Origin: JAIQET01 sp035542575
Lineage (GTDB): Bacteria > Acidobacteriota > Terriglobia > Terriglobales > Acidobacteriaceae
Reading direction: 5' to 3'
NCBI GenBank assembly: GCA_035542575.1
Contig: DATKLE010000014.1
Coordinates: forward strand, 1 to 64,000
Length of the DNA: 64,000 bases
Under the pieces are notes generated by a model. The model did no database searches, was not told where the DNA came from, and worked only from the letters and a program-made list of their open reading frames with translations. The translations under genes were made by a program, and so were the position numbers. Below, piece after piece: positions 43,086 to 52,011 of the stretch (its first letter is position 1; every line of letters begins with the position of its first letter).

Positions 43086-44663
43086 CTAGTGGCAGCTGTT
43101 GAACTTGAAGGAAACTACGCGCGTGATCCAGTTGGCTCCATTGGCCTGGAAGTATTCCTGCACGTACCAGAAGGTGCAGTCGTCGAAGGGATCAATGCTC
43201 ATGCTGCTGTAATCCCCCCAACGGCTGAGGGTGGTCTGCACGCCCGTTCCCGACACCACCACCGCGGGCGATTCCATGGCCCCTTTCGGGTCCGTGGGCA
43301 CACGGCCGGTGTATACCACGGTGGGCTTGATGCTGGTGCTGCTTGCACTCATGCCCAGAGCAATATCCCCCGCCTTGTCCATGGCCACACTTCCCATCCA
43401 CAAGGTGATGGCCTTCTTCTGGAAGGTGCCCGCCTGGAATGTCGAGAAGGCGCCACCCGGAGGCGTAGAGCGCAATTCGTACCACCGCATTCCGCTCACC
43501 GATGTGGCCCCGCTTTTCGGCCGCACGGAATGGGAGACGACCATGGCCTCGTGGTCCCCGTAATTGCGGTAGGCCAGGCGGAACATCAGGCGATCGGCCA
43601 GCGAATCCAGGCTCACACCCGGGGAGGGCTGTGGGATGCAGGTCCCTCCGCCACAGGCCTCGAAGTAGCTGGGGATGGTGATGGTCGTCGGGCCGGTAAA
43701 GGTGGAGTTGGAGGGGTTAACGAAATCCACGTGAAAATCAAATTGGCTCAACGTGGTATTGCCGACGCCGAGTTCAATGAAATGGTTCGGCGCTCCTGCG
43801 GGGGGCAGGGTGTTCCCGTCCAGGTCAGAGGGTAAGAAGCTGAAGTTGGGGTTCTTGGGTGGGAAGCAAATCATCTGGGCATTTCCGCCCGCCAGCATGG
43901 CAGACCGGTCGAAGGCGCAGGGCTCGGCCGTGCCAATCCCGAAGGCGTTCACAGACGCATAATAAGCATCCGGCCACACCGCGTACTTGGGATAGTCAGG
44001 CAGGGTGCTGCCGAAGGCATAAGCGTAGCGGTTGTAGCTGCCCGTCGCGTCCGCGCTGGTGGACACGGCGATGCACAGGAAATTCTGGCTAAAGCCCCCG
44101 TTGTAGGAGAGTTCGGTCACCAGCCAGCGCTGAGCCAGCTTGTCCCACAGCACCACCGGGTCGCCCCCCGGAGTCGTCTCGCACAGACCGCCAAAGCCCG
44201 ACCAAATGGTATTAATGCGAGTCGGAGGCAGGAGGGTGGCTCCCGTGGTCTTGTCGTACACCGCGTAATCGAAGTTTGTGATCAATACAAACTGCGTGCT
44301 TCCCACCGACCCATTGGTGTCCGGCGGGCTGGCTCCTCCCTGCGCGTGGGTGATGCCATCGAAGTTCAGCAGGTTGGTCGTGCCCACCGTCGGCAACTCG
44401 ATCTGTTGGGCCACAGGATCAACTGTCGAAGCGCTACCGTGAAAAGACAGGGACCGCCCGGGAATGAGCGTGCGCCCAGCTCCCGGCTGGATGGGCGGGG
44501 CATAGCGGGCCAGCTCCCTCAAGGGGAGGGAGACATCGTGTTTGATTTCATCGATCACTATCGGGTTCCGCTGCACATTCTGGGCGAGCACCGGAAGGGC
44601 CCCCAGCAGCACACAGGCAGCCACCAGCAAATTTCGCAGTCTTGCCGCGGATGTAATAGGCAT
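43086..44663 (-). CDS. Large secreted protein, module copy 1
   Basis: The 525-residue protein has a Sec signal peptide ending GALPVLAQ and no membrane anchor. It is beta-rich with several paired cysteines. Motifs shared with the copy at 46125 include TTNLLNFDG, PPDTNGSVGSTQ, WDKLAQRW, VSTSADATGSYNRYAYAFGS, PDYPKYAVWPDAYY, FHVDFVNPSNSTFTGP, and RWGDYSSMSIDPFDDCTFWY near the C-terminus. The pattern of strand repeats suggests a beta-propeller, but I recognise no characterised family. The ribosome binding site (AGGAGG) and first codons are nearly the same as in copy 2. Function unknown; surface or extracellular location likely. Confidence 0.82.
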   Translation of the reverse strand: MPITSAARLRNLLVAACVLLGALPVLAQNVQRNPIVIDEIKHDVSLPLRELARYAPPIQPGAGRTLIPGRSLSFHGSASTVDPVAQQIELPTVGTTNLLNFDGITHAQGGASPPDTNGSVGSTQFVLITNFDYAVYDKTTGATLLPPTRINTIWSGFGGLCETTPGGDPVVLWDKLAQRWLVTELSYNGGFSQNFLCIAVSTSADATGSYNRYAYAFGSTLPDYPKYAVWPDAYYASVNAFGIGTAEPCAFDRSAMLAGGNAQMICFPPKNPNFSFLPSDLDGNTLPPAGAPNHFIELGVGNTTLSQFDFHVDFVNPSNSTFTGPTTITIPSYFEACGGGTCIPQPSPGVSLDSLADRLMFRLAYRNYGDHEAMVVSHSVRPKSGATSVSGMRWYELRSTPPGGAFSTFQAGTFQKKAITLWMGSVAMDKAGDIALGMSASSTSIKPTVVYTGRVPTDPKGAMESPAVVVSGTGVQTTLSRWGDYSSMSIDPFDDCTFWYVQEYFQANGANWITRVVSFKFNSCH

Positions 44664-44806
44664 GCAATCCTCCTCAGCGATGAAGAAAAGCCGGTTAAGA
44701 CATCACCGACGCTTGCAGAACGCATGATTCTCGAGCCACCGCGACCGGCGCCTTGCTCATGCTTCCGGCGCCGTGCTGGCCGCGGGGGTGGGCGAACAAA
44801 CCACCA

Positions 44807-44835
44807 ACTATGCTGGATCGTAGATTGGCTGTCAA
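44807..44835 (-). promoter_or_regulatory. Promoter of module copy 1 (TTGACA-N17-CATAGT)
   Basis: On the minus strand, TTGACA (44830-44835) is followed after 17 bases by CATAGT (44807-44812). The same two hexamers with the same spacing occur upstream of copy 2 (47924-47952). The 17-base spacer here has no palindrome. The leader would be about 140 bases. Confidence 0.65.
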
Positions 44836-44888
44836 TGAGTCCTTCTACTCACGGTCTCACCGCATACTCGTGGACTTAGAGGTGGGTT

Positions 44889-45923
44889 TTAGTCGTCATC
44901 CGCGTCGGGTCGGTTCGGATTCGGCGGCGGCGCATCGTACTTGTCGAAGTAGGATTCGTTCACCTGGGCTTGAGAGAGTTTCTGAATCTGAGCGAACGCC
45001 TCATGCGTCCCCTGGTTTTGCATACTCACTTGCACCTGCTCGCGAACGCTGTCAAAGGCGGGAGTCTGCTTGGACATCAGCTTGTAGATGTAGTACCCGG
45101 TGTCGTCGGTCACAACGGATGAGATGCTCCCCGGAGCAAGATCAAAGATCTCCTCCTGCGCCTTGGGTAGGCTTCCTCTCCCGACGTTCTGCATGTTGAC
45201 ATCAGGCTCGGTCTTGATGCCGGCCTGCGCGAATACCTCCTTTTGCAGCGCCATAAAATCCTCGCCGGCCACCGCGCGCCTGTGCATGCTCTCGGCCAGA
45301 GCTTTCATGGCCGCCTCCGACGATGGGCTGTCGCCCTTGGCAGCATCCTCCAGCGACATGCTCTCCCCCTGTTTCTCCTTAGGAATGAAAAGACGCTGGA
45401 AGGTAAAGAGATCGAAGTTGGCTTTGTGGCGTTGGTAGTACTCTTGCACCTGCTCGGGCGAAGCGGCAACCGCATTGCCGTAGATGTCCTTCGAAATTGC
45501 GCTGGCCAGCGCCGTAATGCGCGAGTACTCCACCAGCGCGCGCACTCGCGGCTCCTTGTCCAGCCCCTTGCGGATGGCCTCCTGCGAGAGCGCCAGTAAT
45601 TGAGCGTAGTTCTGCGCCAAGTCATGGCGCTCTTTCTTGAGCATCTTTGGATTGAGTGCCTCAACCAGTTCTTCAAACTCGGCCCGGGTCACGACGACGG
45701 GACAGCCGGACTTCGCGCCGCGCTGGCCACCGGGTTTCCCCGCGGAGCAGACTCCCTGCGCCGTGATGACCGGATAGTTCCTGGGCAGGGTGGTGGTCAA
45801 GGGCAGCGGCGTGGTCGTATAGGAAGTATCGGGTTGTGGCGTCTGAGCGGTTGACGGAAGCGCCACGAGCGGGGTTATCAGGCCCGTTAACAGCAGCCGG
45901 AAAAGAAACGCCTTTGCTGACAT
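44889..45923 (-). CDS. Parvulin-like periplasmic peptidyl-prolyl isomerase (module copy 2)
   Basis: The 344-residue protein is the paralogue of the gene at 41900, sharing TREEFEALV/TRAEFEELV, NPKMxxxERxDLAQNY, FQRxFIPxEKQG, AVAGEDFxALQK, and GYYIYKLxSKxTPAF-like segments. It has a signal peptide ending LPSTAQ and a proline-rich tail. It lies downstream of the secreted protein of copy 2, beyond an intrinsic terminator. Family knowledge supports peptidyl-prolyl isomerase or chaperone activity in the periplasm. The divergence between copies is moderate, so the duplication is not recent. Confidence 0.82.
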   Translation of the reverse strand: MSAKAFLFRLLLTGLITPLVALPSTAQTPQPDTSYTTTPLPLTTTLPRNYPVITAQGVCSAGKPGGQRGAKSGCPVVVTRAEFEELVEALNPKMLKKERHDLAQNYAQLLALSQEAIRKGLDKEPRVRALVEYSRITALASAISKDIYGNAVAASPEQVQEYYQRHKANFDLFTFQRLFIPKEKQGESMSLEDAAKGDSPSSEAAMKALAESMHRRAVAGEDFMALQKEVFAQAGIKTEPDVNMQNVGRGSLPKAQEEIFDLAPGSISSVVTDDTGYYIYKLMSKQTPAFDSVREQVQVSMQNQGTHEAFAQIQKLSQAQVNESYFDKYDAPPPNPNRPDADDD

Positions 45924-46075
45924 GGTGACACCTCATCTCCAATGATGACTTCGGATTGATGCAAGACCGCTGTCGCGATGGTGGCTCCTGGCTTGGTGTT
46001 GCTGGGAGGGCGAATACAGACAGTGCATTCTAGCGCAGCGGGGCCACGTTTGCCACGGACTTGGAACCAACAATG

Positions 46076-46101
46076 AAAAAGGGCGCCGCATCGCGGCGCC
46101 C
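46076..46101 (-). terminator. Intrinsic terminator between secreted protein and isomerase (copy 2)
   Basis: The minus strand forms a 9-bp stem GGGCGCCGC / GCGGCGCCC with a three-base loop followed by TTTTT, 24 bases after the stop of the secreted-protein gene. Its position matches the terminator of copy 1 although the sequences differ. Confidence 0.8.
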
Positions 46102-46124
46102 TGGCCAAGACTTACCTGCCCAGC

Positions 46125-47726
46125 CTAGTTGCAGGAGTTGAACTTGAAGCTGTTAATGCGCGTGGCCCAATTGAACGAACCCGTGGTCTTGATGTATTCC
46201 TGCGTGTAGTAGAACGTGCAGTCATCCGTCGGATCGATGGACATGTCGCTGTAATCGCCCCAGCGGTTGAAGGTGCTTGTCTGCACGCCCGTTCCCTTGA
46301 TCACGATGTTGGGTGACTCCATCTTGTTCTTCGCATCGCTGGGGACGCGTCCGGTGTAGACCACGCTGGGATCGAGGGTACTCCCCGAAGCGCTCACCCC
46401 CAGCGCGATGTCTCCGTTCTTGTCCATGGCGATGCTGGGCATCCACAAGCTGAACTTGGGATGCTGGAAGGTGCCACCTTGGAACACGGTGTAAGTGCCG
46501 CTGCCCACCGAAGTGGAGCGCAACTCATACCAGCGAGTGGCCGCCACGGCCGTGGAGCCGGCTCCCGGCTTCACCGTGTGCGTCAACACAATCGCCTCAT
46601 GGTCCCCGAAGTTGCGATAGGCAAAACGGAACATCAGGCGGTTCCCGAGTGAATCCAGTCCTTCACCCGGAGAGGGCTGGGGAACGCAGGACCGGTTCGT
46701 CCCGTTGCCGCAGATCTCCGAGAAACGCGGAACGGTGATCGCTACCGGCCCGGTGAATGTGGAATTCGCGGGGTTCACGAAGTCCACGTGGAACTGGTAG
46801 ATGTTGATCTGGTTGGTGGTGTTGCCGAGATTGAAAGAGAAGTTGGGAGAACCGGTGGGAGGAGGGGTCGCGCCGTCCCAATCGGTGGGGAAGACCTCCA
46901 GTTGGCCGTTCTTGATGAAACACTGCAGGGTGGCGGTGTTGCCGGCCAACATGGCTGCCCGGTCGGCCGCGCAGGCCGACGATCCCGTCTCGGAAACGCC
47001 GTTGAGGAAGTTCCTGTAGCCCATGTAATAGGCGTCCGGCCAGACTCCCCATTTTGGATAGTCAGGAAAGTTCTGGCTGCCCAAGCTAAAGGCGTAGCGG
47101 TTGTAGCTGCCGGTCGCGTCGGAGGTGGTGGAGACAGCAATGCACGCCATGTAGGGTGGCGAAAAGACGTTCTGCGCCACGAACCAACGCTGGGCCTGCT
47201 TGTCAAAAATGATGATTGGGTCTCCGCTGTTGCTGGTCTGGCAGCTTCCGCCAAACCCAGCCCAGAACGCATTGCCGGCGATAGGACCCAGGATCTTGGC
47301 GCCGGTGGTCTTATTGTACACGTTGTAGACAATGTTGACCCACTGCACGTACTGCGTGGTCCCCACTGACCCTTCGGTATCCGGGGGCGCCAAGCCATCG
47401 GCACCCTGACCGTCGAAGTTCAGCAGGTTGGTGGTCGAAACATTGGGCAGCACCTCCTGCTGCGCCACTGGGTCGGGGATGTTACTGACCATCGGGCGTC
47501 CAGGCGCGCCCGTCAGGTTGGGGACAATCCTGTGCACCCGGCTGTCGGGAAGCGGGGTCAACTTCGCCATGTCTCGCAGCGGCAACGAAACGTCGTGCTT
47601 GACTTCCGGAATGACCCGTGCGCCCTGCAATACTTCCTGGGCAAACGTCGGGAGTACCCATAACAAGACACAAACGGGCAGCAGCAACAGCAGGCTGCGC
47701 AATTTGGGCAAGCGCGTACTTAGCAT
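46125..47726 (-). CDS. Large secreted protein, module copy 2
   Basis: The 533-residue protein is the paralogue of 43086-44663 over its whole length, with a signal peptide ending LPTFAQ. Shared landmarks include TTNLLNFDG, PPDTEGSVGTTQ, DKQAQRWFV, STTSDATGSYNRYAFSLGS, PDYPKWGVWPDAYY, RLMFRFAYRNFGDHEA, RWYELRST and RWGDYSDMSIDPTDDCTFYY; both end FKFNSC plus one residue. Conserved cysteines suggest disulphides in the periplasm or outside the cell. The leader ctgaggaggatgcATG is like that of copy 1. The promoter of this copy, but not of copy 1, has a TACTAGTA palindrome in its spacer. The function is unknown. Confidence 0.82.
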   Translation of the reverse strand: MLSTRLPKLRSLLLLLPVCVLLWVLPTFAQEVLQGARVIPEVKHDVSLPLRDMAKLTPLPDSRVHRIVPNLTGAPGRPMVSNIPDPVAQQEVLPNVSTTNLLNFDGQGADGLAPPDTEGSVGTTQYVQWVNIVYNVYNKTTGAKILGPIAGNAFWAGFGGSCQTSNSGDPIIIFDKQAQRWFVAQNVFSPPYMACIAVSTTSDATGSYNRYAFSLGSQNFPDYPKWGVWPDAYYMGYRNFLNGVSETGSSACAADRAAMLAGNTATLQCFIKNGQLEVFPTDWDGATPPPTGSPNFSFNLGNTTNQINIYQFHVDFVNPANSTFTGPVAITVPRFSEICGNGTNRSCVPQPSPGEGLDSLGNRLMFRFAYRNFGDHEAIVLTHTVKPGAGSTAVAATRWYELRSTSVGSGTYTVFQGGTFQHPKFSLWMPSIAMDKNGDIALGVSASGSTLDPSVVYTGRVPSDAKNKMESPNIVIKGTGVQTSTFNRWGDYSDMSIDPTDDCTFYYTQEYIKTTGSFNWATRINSFKFNSCN

Positions 47727-47923
47727 GCATCCTCCTCAGGGTTTGAGAAAACGGTAGAGCGGAAGAGGTAGTTCGAGACCAGCGGGCGCTCGACAACACA
47801 ATCCCTCGCCTCGACTCACCGGATTCGGAATCGTCAACAATGGCTCAGTGATGGCGTGCTCTAACAGGGAAACTCGGGGATTCTCGTTTGGGCGTTCCAC
47901 ATCCGCCGGATAGAGCGCGAACT

Positions 47924-47952
47924 ACTATGCGCCACAGTACTAGTACTGTCAA
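47924..47952 (-). promoter_or_regulatory. Promoter of module copy 2 (TTGACA-N17-CATAGT)
   Basis: TTGACA (47947-47952) and CATAGT (47924-47929) on the minus strand are separated by 17 bases. Both hexamers and the spacing match the promoter of copy 1, but the spacer here carries a TACTAGTA-centred palindrome. The predicted transcript has a leader of about 190 bases. Confidence 0.7.
47934..47949. promoter_or_regulatory. 16-bp perfect palindrome, candidate BlaI-family operator (site 3)
   Basis: ACAGTACTAGTACTGT is its own reverse complement. It contains nested TACTA and TAGTA half-sites and covers most of the -35/-10 spacer of the copy 2 promoter, where a bound repressor would block polymerase. 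Half-site spacing differs from sites 1 and 2, so the link to BlaI is tentative. Confidence 0.55.
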
Positions 47953-48069
47953 TGGAGCCCTTTTACTCACAGCGCTGGGACCGAGGCACGGGGCCCGGCG
48001 CCCAACGGCTCTCAGCGGCTGGACGGGCGTTGTGGAAAAACCAGCGGTGGAAGTGGAATCCTTGGGGGG

Positions 48070-49500
48070 CTAGCGCTTGCTGGCGCTGGCCGGTTGGATC
48101 TCCTCGATGTCAACCCAGTTCGTAGGGTAGACCCCGGTGTAGCAGGCGGTGCAGTAGGTGGTTTTTTCTCCGTCGCCGCAGGCCTTTTTCATGCCCTCAA
48201 GGGAGAGGTAGGCCAGCGAATCAGCCCCGGTGAACTCGCGAATCTGCTCCACCGACTTGTTGGCCGCGATCAGCTCCCTCCGGGAAGGAGTGTCCACTCC
48301 GTAAAAGCAGGGTGAGATGGTGGGGGGGCAGGAGATGCGCATGTGGACTTCCCGGGCGCCGGCGTTGCGGATCATGCGCACGATCTTGCGGCTAGTGGTA
48401 CCGCGCACGATAGAGTCGTCAATCAGCACCACCCGCTTGCCTTCCAGCAAGCTGCGGACCGGGTTGAGCTTGAGCTTCACCCCGAAGTCCCGCACGCTCT
48501 GCCGCGGCTCGATGAAGGTACGTCCCACATAGTGGTTGCGGATGAGTCCGAAACGGAAGGGAATTCCGCTCTCGGCCGAGTAACCCATGGCCGCGGTCAC
48601 GCCGGAGTCCGGCACCGGGACCACGATGTCGGCCTCGGCAGGCGCCTCCCGCGCCAGTTGACGCCCCAGCTCTTCGCGGCTGTCCTGTACCGGGCGCCCG
48701 AAAACGATACTGTCGGGACGCGAGAAATACACGTGCTCGAAGATGCAGCTCGATTGCGGAGCCGGGGTCGCATAGAACCGCGAGGTGATGCTCTCGCCAC
48801 CCGCCACCACCAGCTCGCCGGGCTTCACCTCGCGCTCGTACGTGGCGCCAATCAGGTCGAAAGCAGACGTCTCGGATGCGAACACGATCGTGTCCTGCTT
48901 CTGGCCGGGCGGTGCCGGGATTCGTCCCATGGCCAGCGGACGGAAACCGCGCGGATCGCGCGCCGCAAATATCCGGTCGGGGCTGATCATCACCAGCGAG
49001 AACGCGCCTTCCACCCGGCGCAACGCGTCGGCCATGGCCTCCGGCAGGGTCTGCTCCTTGGAGAGCGCAATCAGGTGAACAATGACTTCGGTGTCGCTGT
49101 TGGTCTGGAAAATTGACCCCTGGGCTTCCAGGCGATGGCGGATCTCCAGCGCGTTCACCAGATTGCCGTTATGCGCCAGCGCCATCATGCCTTTGTTGGA
49201 TTGCACCATGATGGGCTGGGCGTTGAGCAGGGCGGAATCGCCGGCGGTGGAATAACGCGTGTGACCGATGGCCAAGGTGCCACGCAGGTTGGCCAGAGCT
49301 TCTTCACCGAAGATGTCGGCGACGAGGCCCATGGCCTTGTGCACGTGCAGCGTCAGGCCATCGGAGGTGACGATGCCCGCCGACTCCTGTCCCCGATGCT
49401 GCAGCGCATGCAGGCCGAGGTAGGCGAGCTTCTCCGCCTCAGGGTTGGCGTAGATAGCCACCACGCCACATTCGTCACGAAATTTGTCAGGATGAAGCAT
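48070..49500 (-). CDS. purF: Amidophosphoribosyltransferase
   Basis: The 476-residue protein catalyses the first step of purine synthesis, PRPP plus glutamine to phosphoribosylamine. A ten-residue propeptide (MLHPDKFRDE) precedes the nucleophile C11 in CGVVAIYANP, followed by the glutaminase motif LQHRGQESAG. The PRPP-binding motif is VVLIDDSIVRGTTSRKIVR. Cysteines in the C-terminal half (SCPPTISPCF, KACGDGEKTTYC, CYTGVYP) fit the Fe-S-cluster type found in Bacillus and many others. It follows purL by only 15 bases on the same strand, forming a purL-purF operon. Confidence 0.96.
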   Translation of the reverse strand: MLHPDKFRDECGVVAIYANPEAEKLAYLGLHALQHRGQESAGIVTSDGLTLHVHKAMGLVADIFGEEALANLRGTLAIGHTRYSTAGDSALLNAQPIMVQSNKGMMALAHNGNLVNALEIRHRLEAQGSIFQTNSDTEVIVHLIALSKEQTLPEAMADALRRVEGAFSLVMISPDRIFAARDPRGFRPLAMGRIPAPPGQKQDTIVFASETSAFDLIGATYEREVKPGELVVAGGESITSRFYATPAPQSSCIFEHVYFSRPDSIVFGRPVQDSREELGRQLAREAPAEADIVVPVPDSGVTAAMGYSAESGIPFRFGLIRNHYVGRTFIEPRQSVRDFGVKLKLNPVRSLLEGKRVVLIDDSIVRGTTSRKIVRMIRNAGAREVHMRISCPPTISPCFYGVDTPSRRELIAANKSVEQIREFTGADSLAYLSLEGMKKACGDGEKTTYCTACYTGVYPTNWVDIEEIQPASASKR

Positions 49501-49515
49501 TTAGCAATTAGCAGT

Positions 49516-51825
49516 TTAATCCGCCGCCACAGGCTCCGGTTCGGTCTGCAGAGCCTTCTCCAGCGCGCTCTCGTATAGCTTGCGCAACTCAGCCACCGTC
49601 GCCGACACAACTACCCGGCCATCCAACTTGATTTCCAGAGATTCGGCAGTTGTCTCCCCCAGCTTGTCCACAGAGAGGCGGTATTTTACCCCTATTTCTT
49701 GGATTCTCGACAGATTACCGTGGTCGCAAGAGATGACGATCCGGCTGGCATCCTCGCCGAAGAGGGCAAACTCCGGCGGCAGCCCCTGGGAAGCCAGATC
49801 CACCGTCATGCCAATCCCCCCGGGGAACGCGGCCTCGGCCAGAGCGACCGCCAAGCCGCCCTCGGAACAGTCGTGGGCGGAGTCCAGCACTCCCGCCTGG
49901 CTCATCTCAACGACCGCCTTCTGCAGGGCCGCTTCCCGCTCCAGTTCCAGCTCCGGCGGATAACCCCACACCGTGCCCAGGACCTCCTTGGCATATTCGG
50001 AGGAGCCAAACTCGGATTCGACATCGGTTGCGTCACCCGGCTCCCCCGCGCGCAGCAGGACGATGGCGCGGCCAGCCTCGCGGAAATGCGGGAACGTCGC
50101 CTGGTGTACGTCCTCCAAAATTCCCACCACGCCTACCACCGGCGTGGGGTAGATCCCTTCCCCCAGCGTCTCGTTGTAGAAACTGACATTTCCCCCGGTG
50201 ATAGGGACATCGAGCTCTTCGCAGGCCCTGGTCATGCCGTCCACGACCTGCGAGAACTGCCACATGATGTGCGGCTTCTCCGGATTGCCAAAGTTGAGGC
50301 AGTTGGTTGCGCCCACGGGCACGGCGCCCGCGCAGGCGACGTTGCGGGCCGCCTCGGCCACCGCGTGCATGGCACCCAGCCGCGGATCGAGATAGCACCA
50401 GCGCCCGTTGCCATCGAGCGCCATCGCCAGCCCGCGCTGCGAGCCTTTGATACGAATCACGCCCGCATCGCCCGCGCCCGGAGCTTCGACGGTGTTGGTC
50501 TGCACCATGTGGTCGTACTGCTGCCACACCCAGCGCTTGCCGCAGATGTTCGGGCTGGCTAGGAGTTGCTTCAGGTTGCTGGTCAGGTCGCCACTTTCGG
50601 CTAACTTGATATTCTCCGGCATCTCGCGCGGCACCGGGGGCTCCCAGCGCTCCAGCGGCCGCTTGTACAAAGGCGCGTTGTCGGTAAGGGCCTCGTTAGG
50701 GATTTCGGCAACCACGTTTCCATGCTCCTTGACGCGCATCTTGCCGTCGAGCGTGACCTGGCCGACCTCTACCGCGTCCAGCCCCCACTTCCGGAACACT
50801 TGAAAAACCTCTTCCTCCCGGCCCTTCTGCGCTACCAGCAGCATGCGCTCTTGCGACTCGCTGAGCATGATCTCGTAAGGCGTCATGCTGGTCTCGCGCT
50901 GGGGAACGCGGTCCAGCTCAATCTCGATGCCGACGTGGCCGCGGCCGCCCATCTCGCAGGTGGAGCAGGTAAGCCCGGCGGCGCCCATGTCCTGGATGCC
51001 AACGATGGCGCCGGTTTGCATGGCTTCCAGGCAGGCCTCGAGCAGCAGCTTCTCCAGGAACGGGTCGCCCACCTGAACGTTGGGCCGCTTGGCTTCCGAC
51101 GTCTCGCTGAACTCTTCGCTAGCCATGGTGGCCCCGTGAATGCCGTCGCGCCCGGTTTTCGATCCAACATAAATGACCGGGTTGCCTTCGCCAGCGGCAC
51201 GCGCATAGAAGATCTGGTCCCGCCGCACCAGGCCGAGAGCAAACGCATTCACCAGAGGATTGCCGGAGTAGCAGGGCTCAAACTTGGTCTCTCCGCCAAG
51301 GTTCGGTACGCCGAAACAATTGCCATAGGAAGCGATCCCGCTAACCACGCCCTCGAGAACGGAGTGGTTCTTGTGCAGTTCCCTGCTGGAAGTGTCCTTA
51401 CCGGGAGTAATCGGCCCAAAACGCAGCGAATCCATGATCGCCACCGGCCGCGCCCCCATGGTGAAAATGTCGCGCAGAATTCCTCCAACGCCCGTGGCCG
51501 CGCCCTGGAAGGGCTCAATAAACGAAGGATGATTGTGGGACTCGATCTTGAAGGCACAGGCCCAACCCTCGCCAATATCAATGATGCCGGCATTCTCCCC
51601 CGGCCCCTGCACCACCCTCCGGCTGCGCGTCGGCAGGCGCTTCAAATGCACCCGCGAAGACTTGTAGGAGCAGTGCTCGCTCCACATCACACTAAGAATG
51701 CCGAGCTCGGTGATGGTCGGCTCGCGCCCGCCCAGCAATTGTTTGATCTTTTCGTATTCGTCGGGAGTAAGGCCGTGCTCCCGGACGAGGTCGGGAGTGA
51801 TGGCTGCGGCGGCAGTCATATTCAT
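49516..51825 (-). CDS. purL: Phosphoribosylformylglycinamidine synthase subunit PurL
   Basis: The 769-residue protein is the small-type PurL (no fused glutaminase), so PurS and PurQ must be encoded elsewhere. Signature segments are LSVMWSEHCSYKSSRVHLKR, KIESHNHPSFIEPFQGAATG and GGILRDIFTMGARPVAI, with ATP/Mg-binding AGAAGLTCSTCEMG-like wording (QDMGAAGLTCSTCEMGGRG). A C-terminal AIRS-type domain contains SAHDCSEGGLAVALAEAAF. It makes FGAM from FGAR using ammonia from PurQ. The gene starts divergently from selB, with 186 bases between them that include a dispersed repeat. It is the first gene of purL-purF. Confidence 0.96.
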   Translation of the reverse strand: MNMTAAAAITPDLVREHGLTPDEYEKIKQLLGGREPTITELGILSVMWSEHCSYKSSRVHLKRLPTRSRRVVQGPGENAGIIDIGEGWACAFKIESHNHPSFIEPFQGAATGVGGILRDIFTMGARPVAIMDSLRFGPITPGKDTSSRELHKNHSVLEGVVSGIASYGNCFGVPNLGGETKFEPCYSGNPLVNAFALGLVRRDQIFYARAAGEGNPVIYVGSKTGRDGIHGATMASEEFSETSEAKRPNVQVGDPFLEKLLLEACLEAMQTGAIVGIQDMGAAGLTCSTCEMGGRGHVGIEIELDRVPQRETSMTPYEIMLSESQERMLLVAQKGREEEVFQVFRKWGLDAVEVGQVTLDGKMRVKEHGNVVAEIPNEALTDNAPLYKRPLERWEPPVPREMPENIKLAESGDLTSNLKQLLASPNICGKRWVWQQYDHMVQTNTVEAPGAGDAGVIRIKGSQRGLAMALDGNGRWCYLDPRLGAMHAVAEAARNVACAGAVPVGATNCLNFGNPEKPHIMWQFSQVVDGMTRACEELDVPITGGNVSFYNETLGEGIYPTPVVGVVGILEDVHQATFPHFREAGRAIVLLRAGEPGDATDVESEFGSSEYAKEVLGTVWGYPPELELEREAALQKAVVEMSQAGVLDSAHDCSEGGLAVALAEAAFPGGIGMTVDLASQGLPPEFALFGEDASRIVISCDHGNLSRIQEIGVKYRLSVDKLGETTAESLEIKLDGRVVVSATVAELRKLYESALEKALQTEPEPVAAD

Positions 51826-51891
51826 ATGAGGGGCTCGTCTCTATTGTCGCATTTCGCGGCGGAGCGCGATAGCCGCTTAGATCTTCCCGGC

Positions 51892-51940
51892 GTCATCCCG
51901 AAGTCCGGCGCAGTGCAGCCGGGCGAGGGATCGTGCGAGA
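51892..51940 (+). repeat. Dispersed 'gtcatcccga' repeat between purL and selB
   Basis: The segment begins gtcatcccgaagtccggc and ends gcgagggatcgtgcgagag, matching the opening and internal 'gaggga' motif of the copies at 8300-8361 and 9633-9739. It occupies the divergent promoter region of purL and selB. Confidence 0.5.
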
Positions 51941-52011
51941 GTCGGAAATACAGTCCGACGCGTAACGGCCAAGCCAACAGCCGACCCCAACGCTAATATA
52001 CTGTTGCCTGA

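Larger units (their letters stand above)
47727..48069. other. Upstream region of module copy 2
   Basis: This gap of 343 bases between the secreted-protein gene and purF contains the copy 2 promoter (47924-47952) with its embedded palindrome. The leader of about 190 bases between promoter and ATG shows no obvious hairpin or uORF. The remaining right part adjacent to purF holds nothing that I recognise. Confidence 0.5.
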
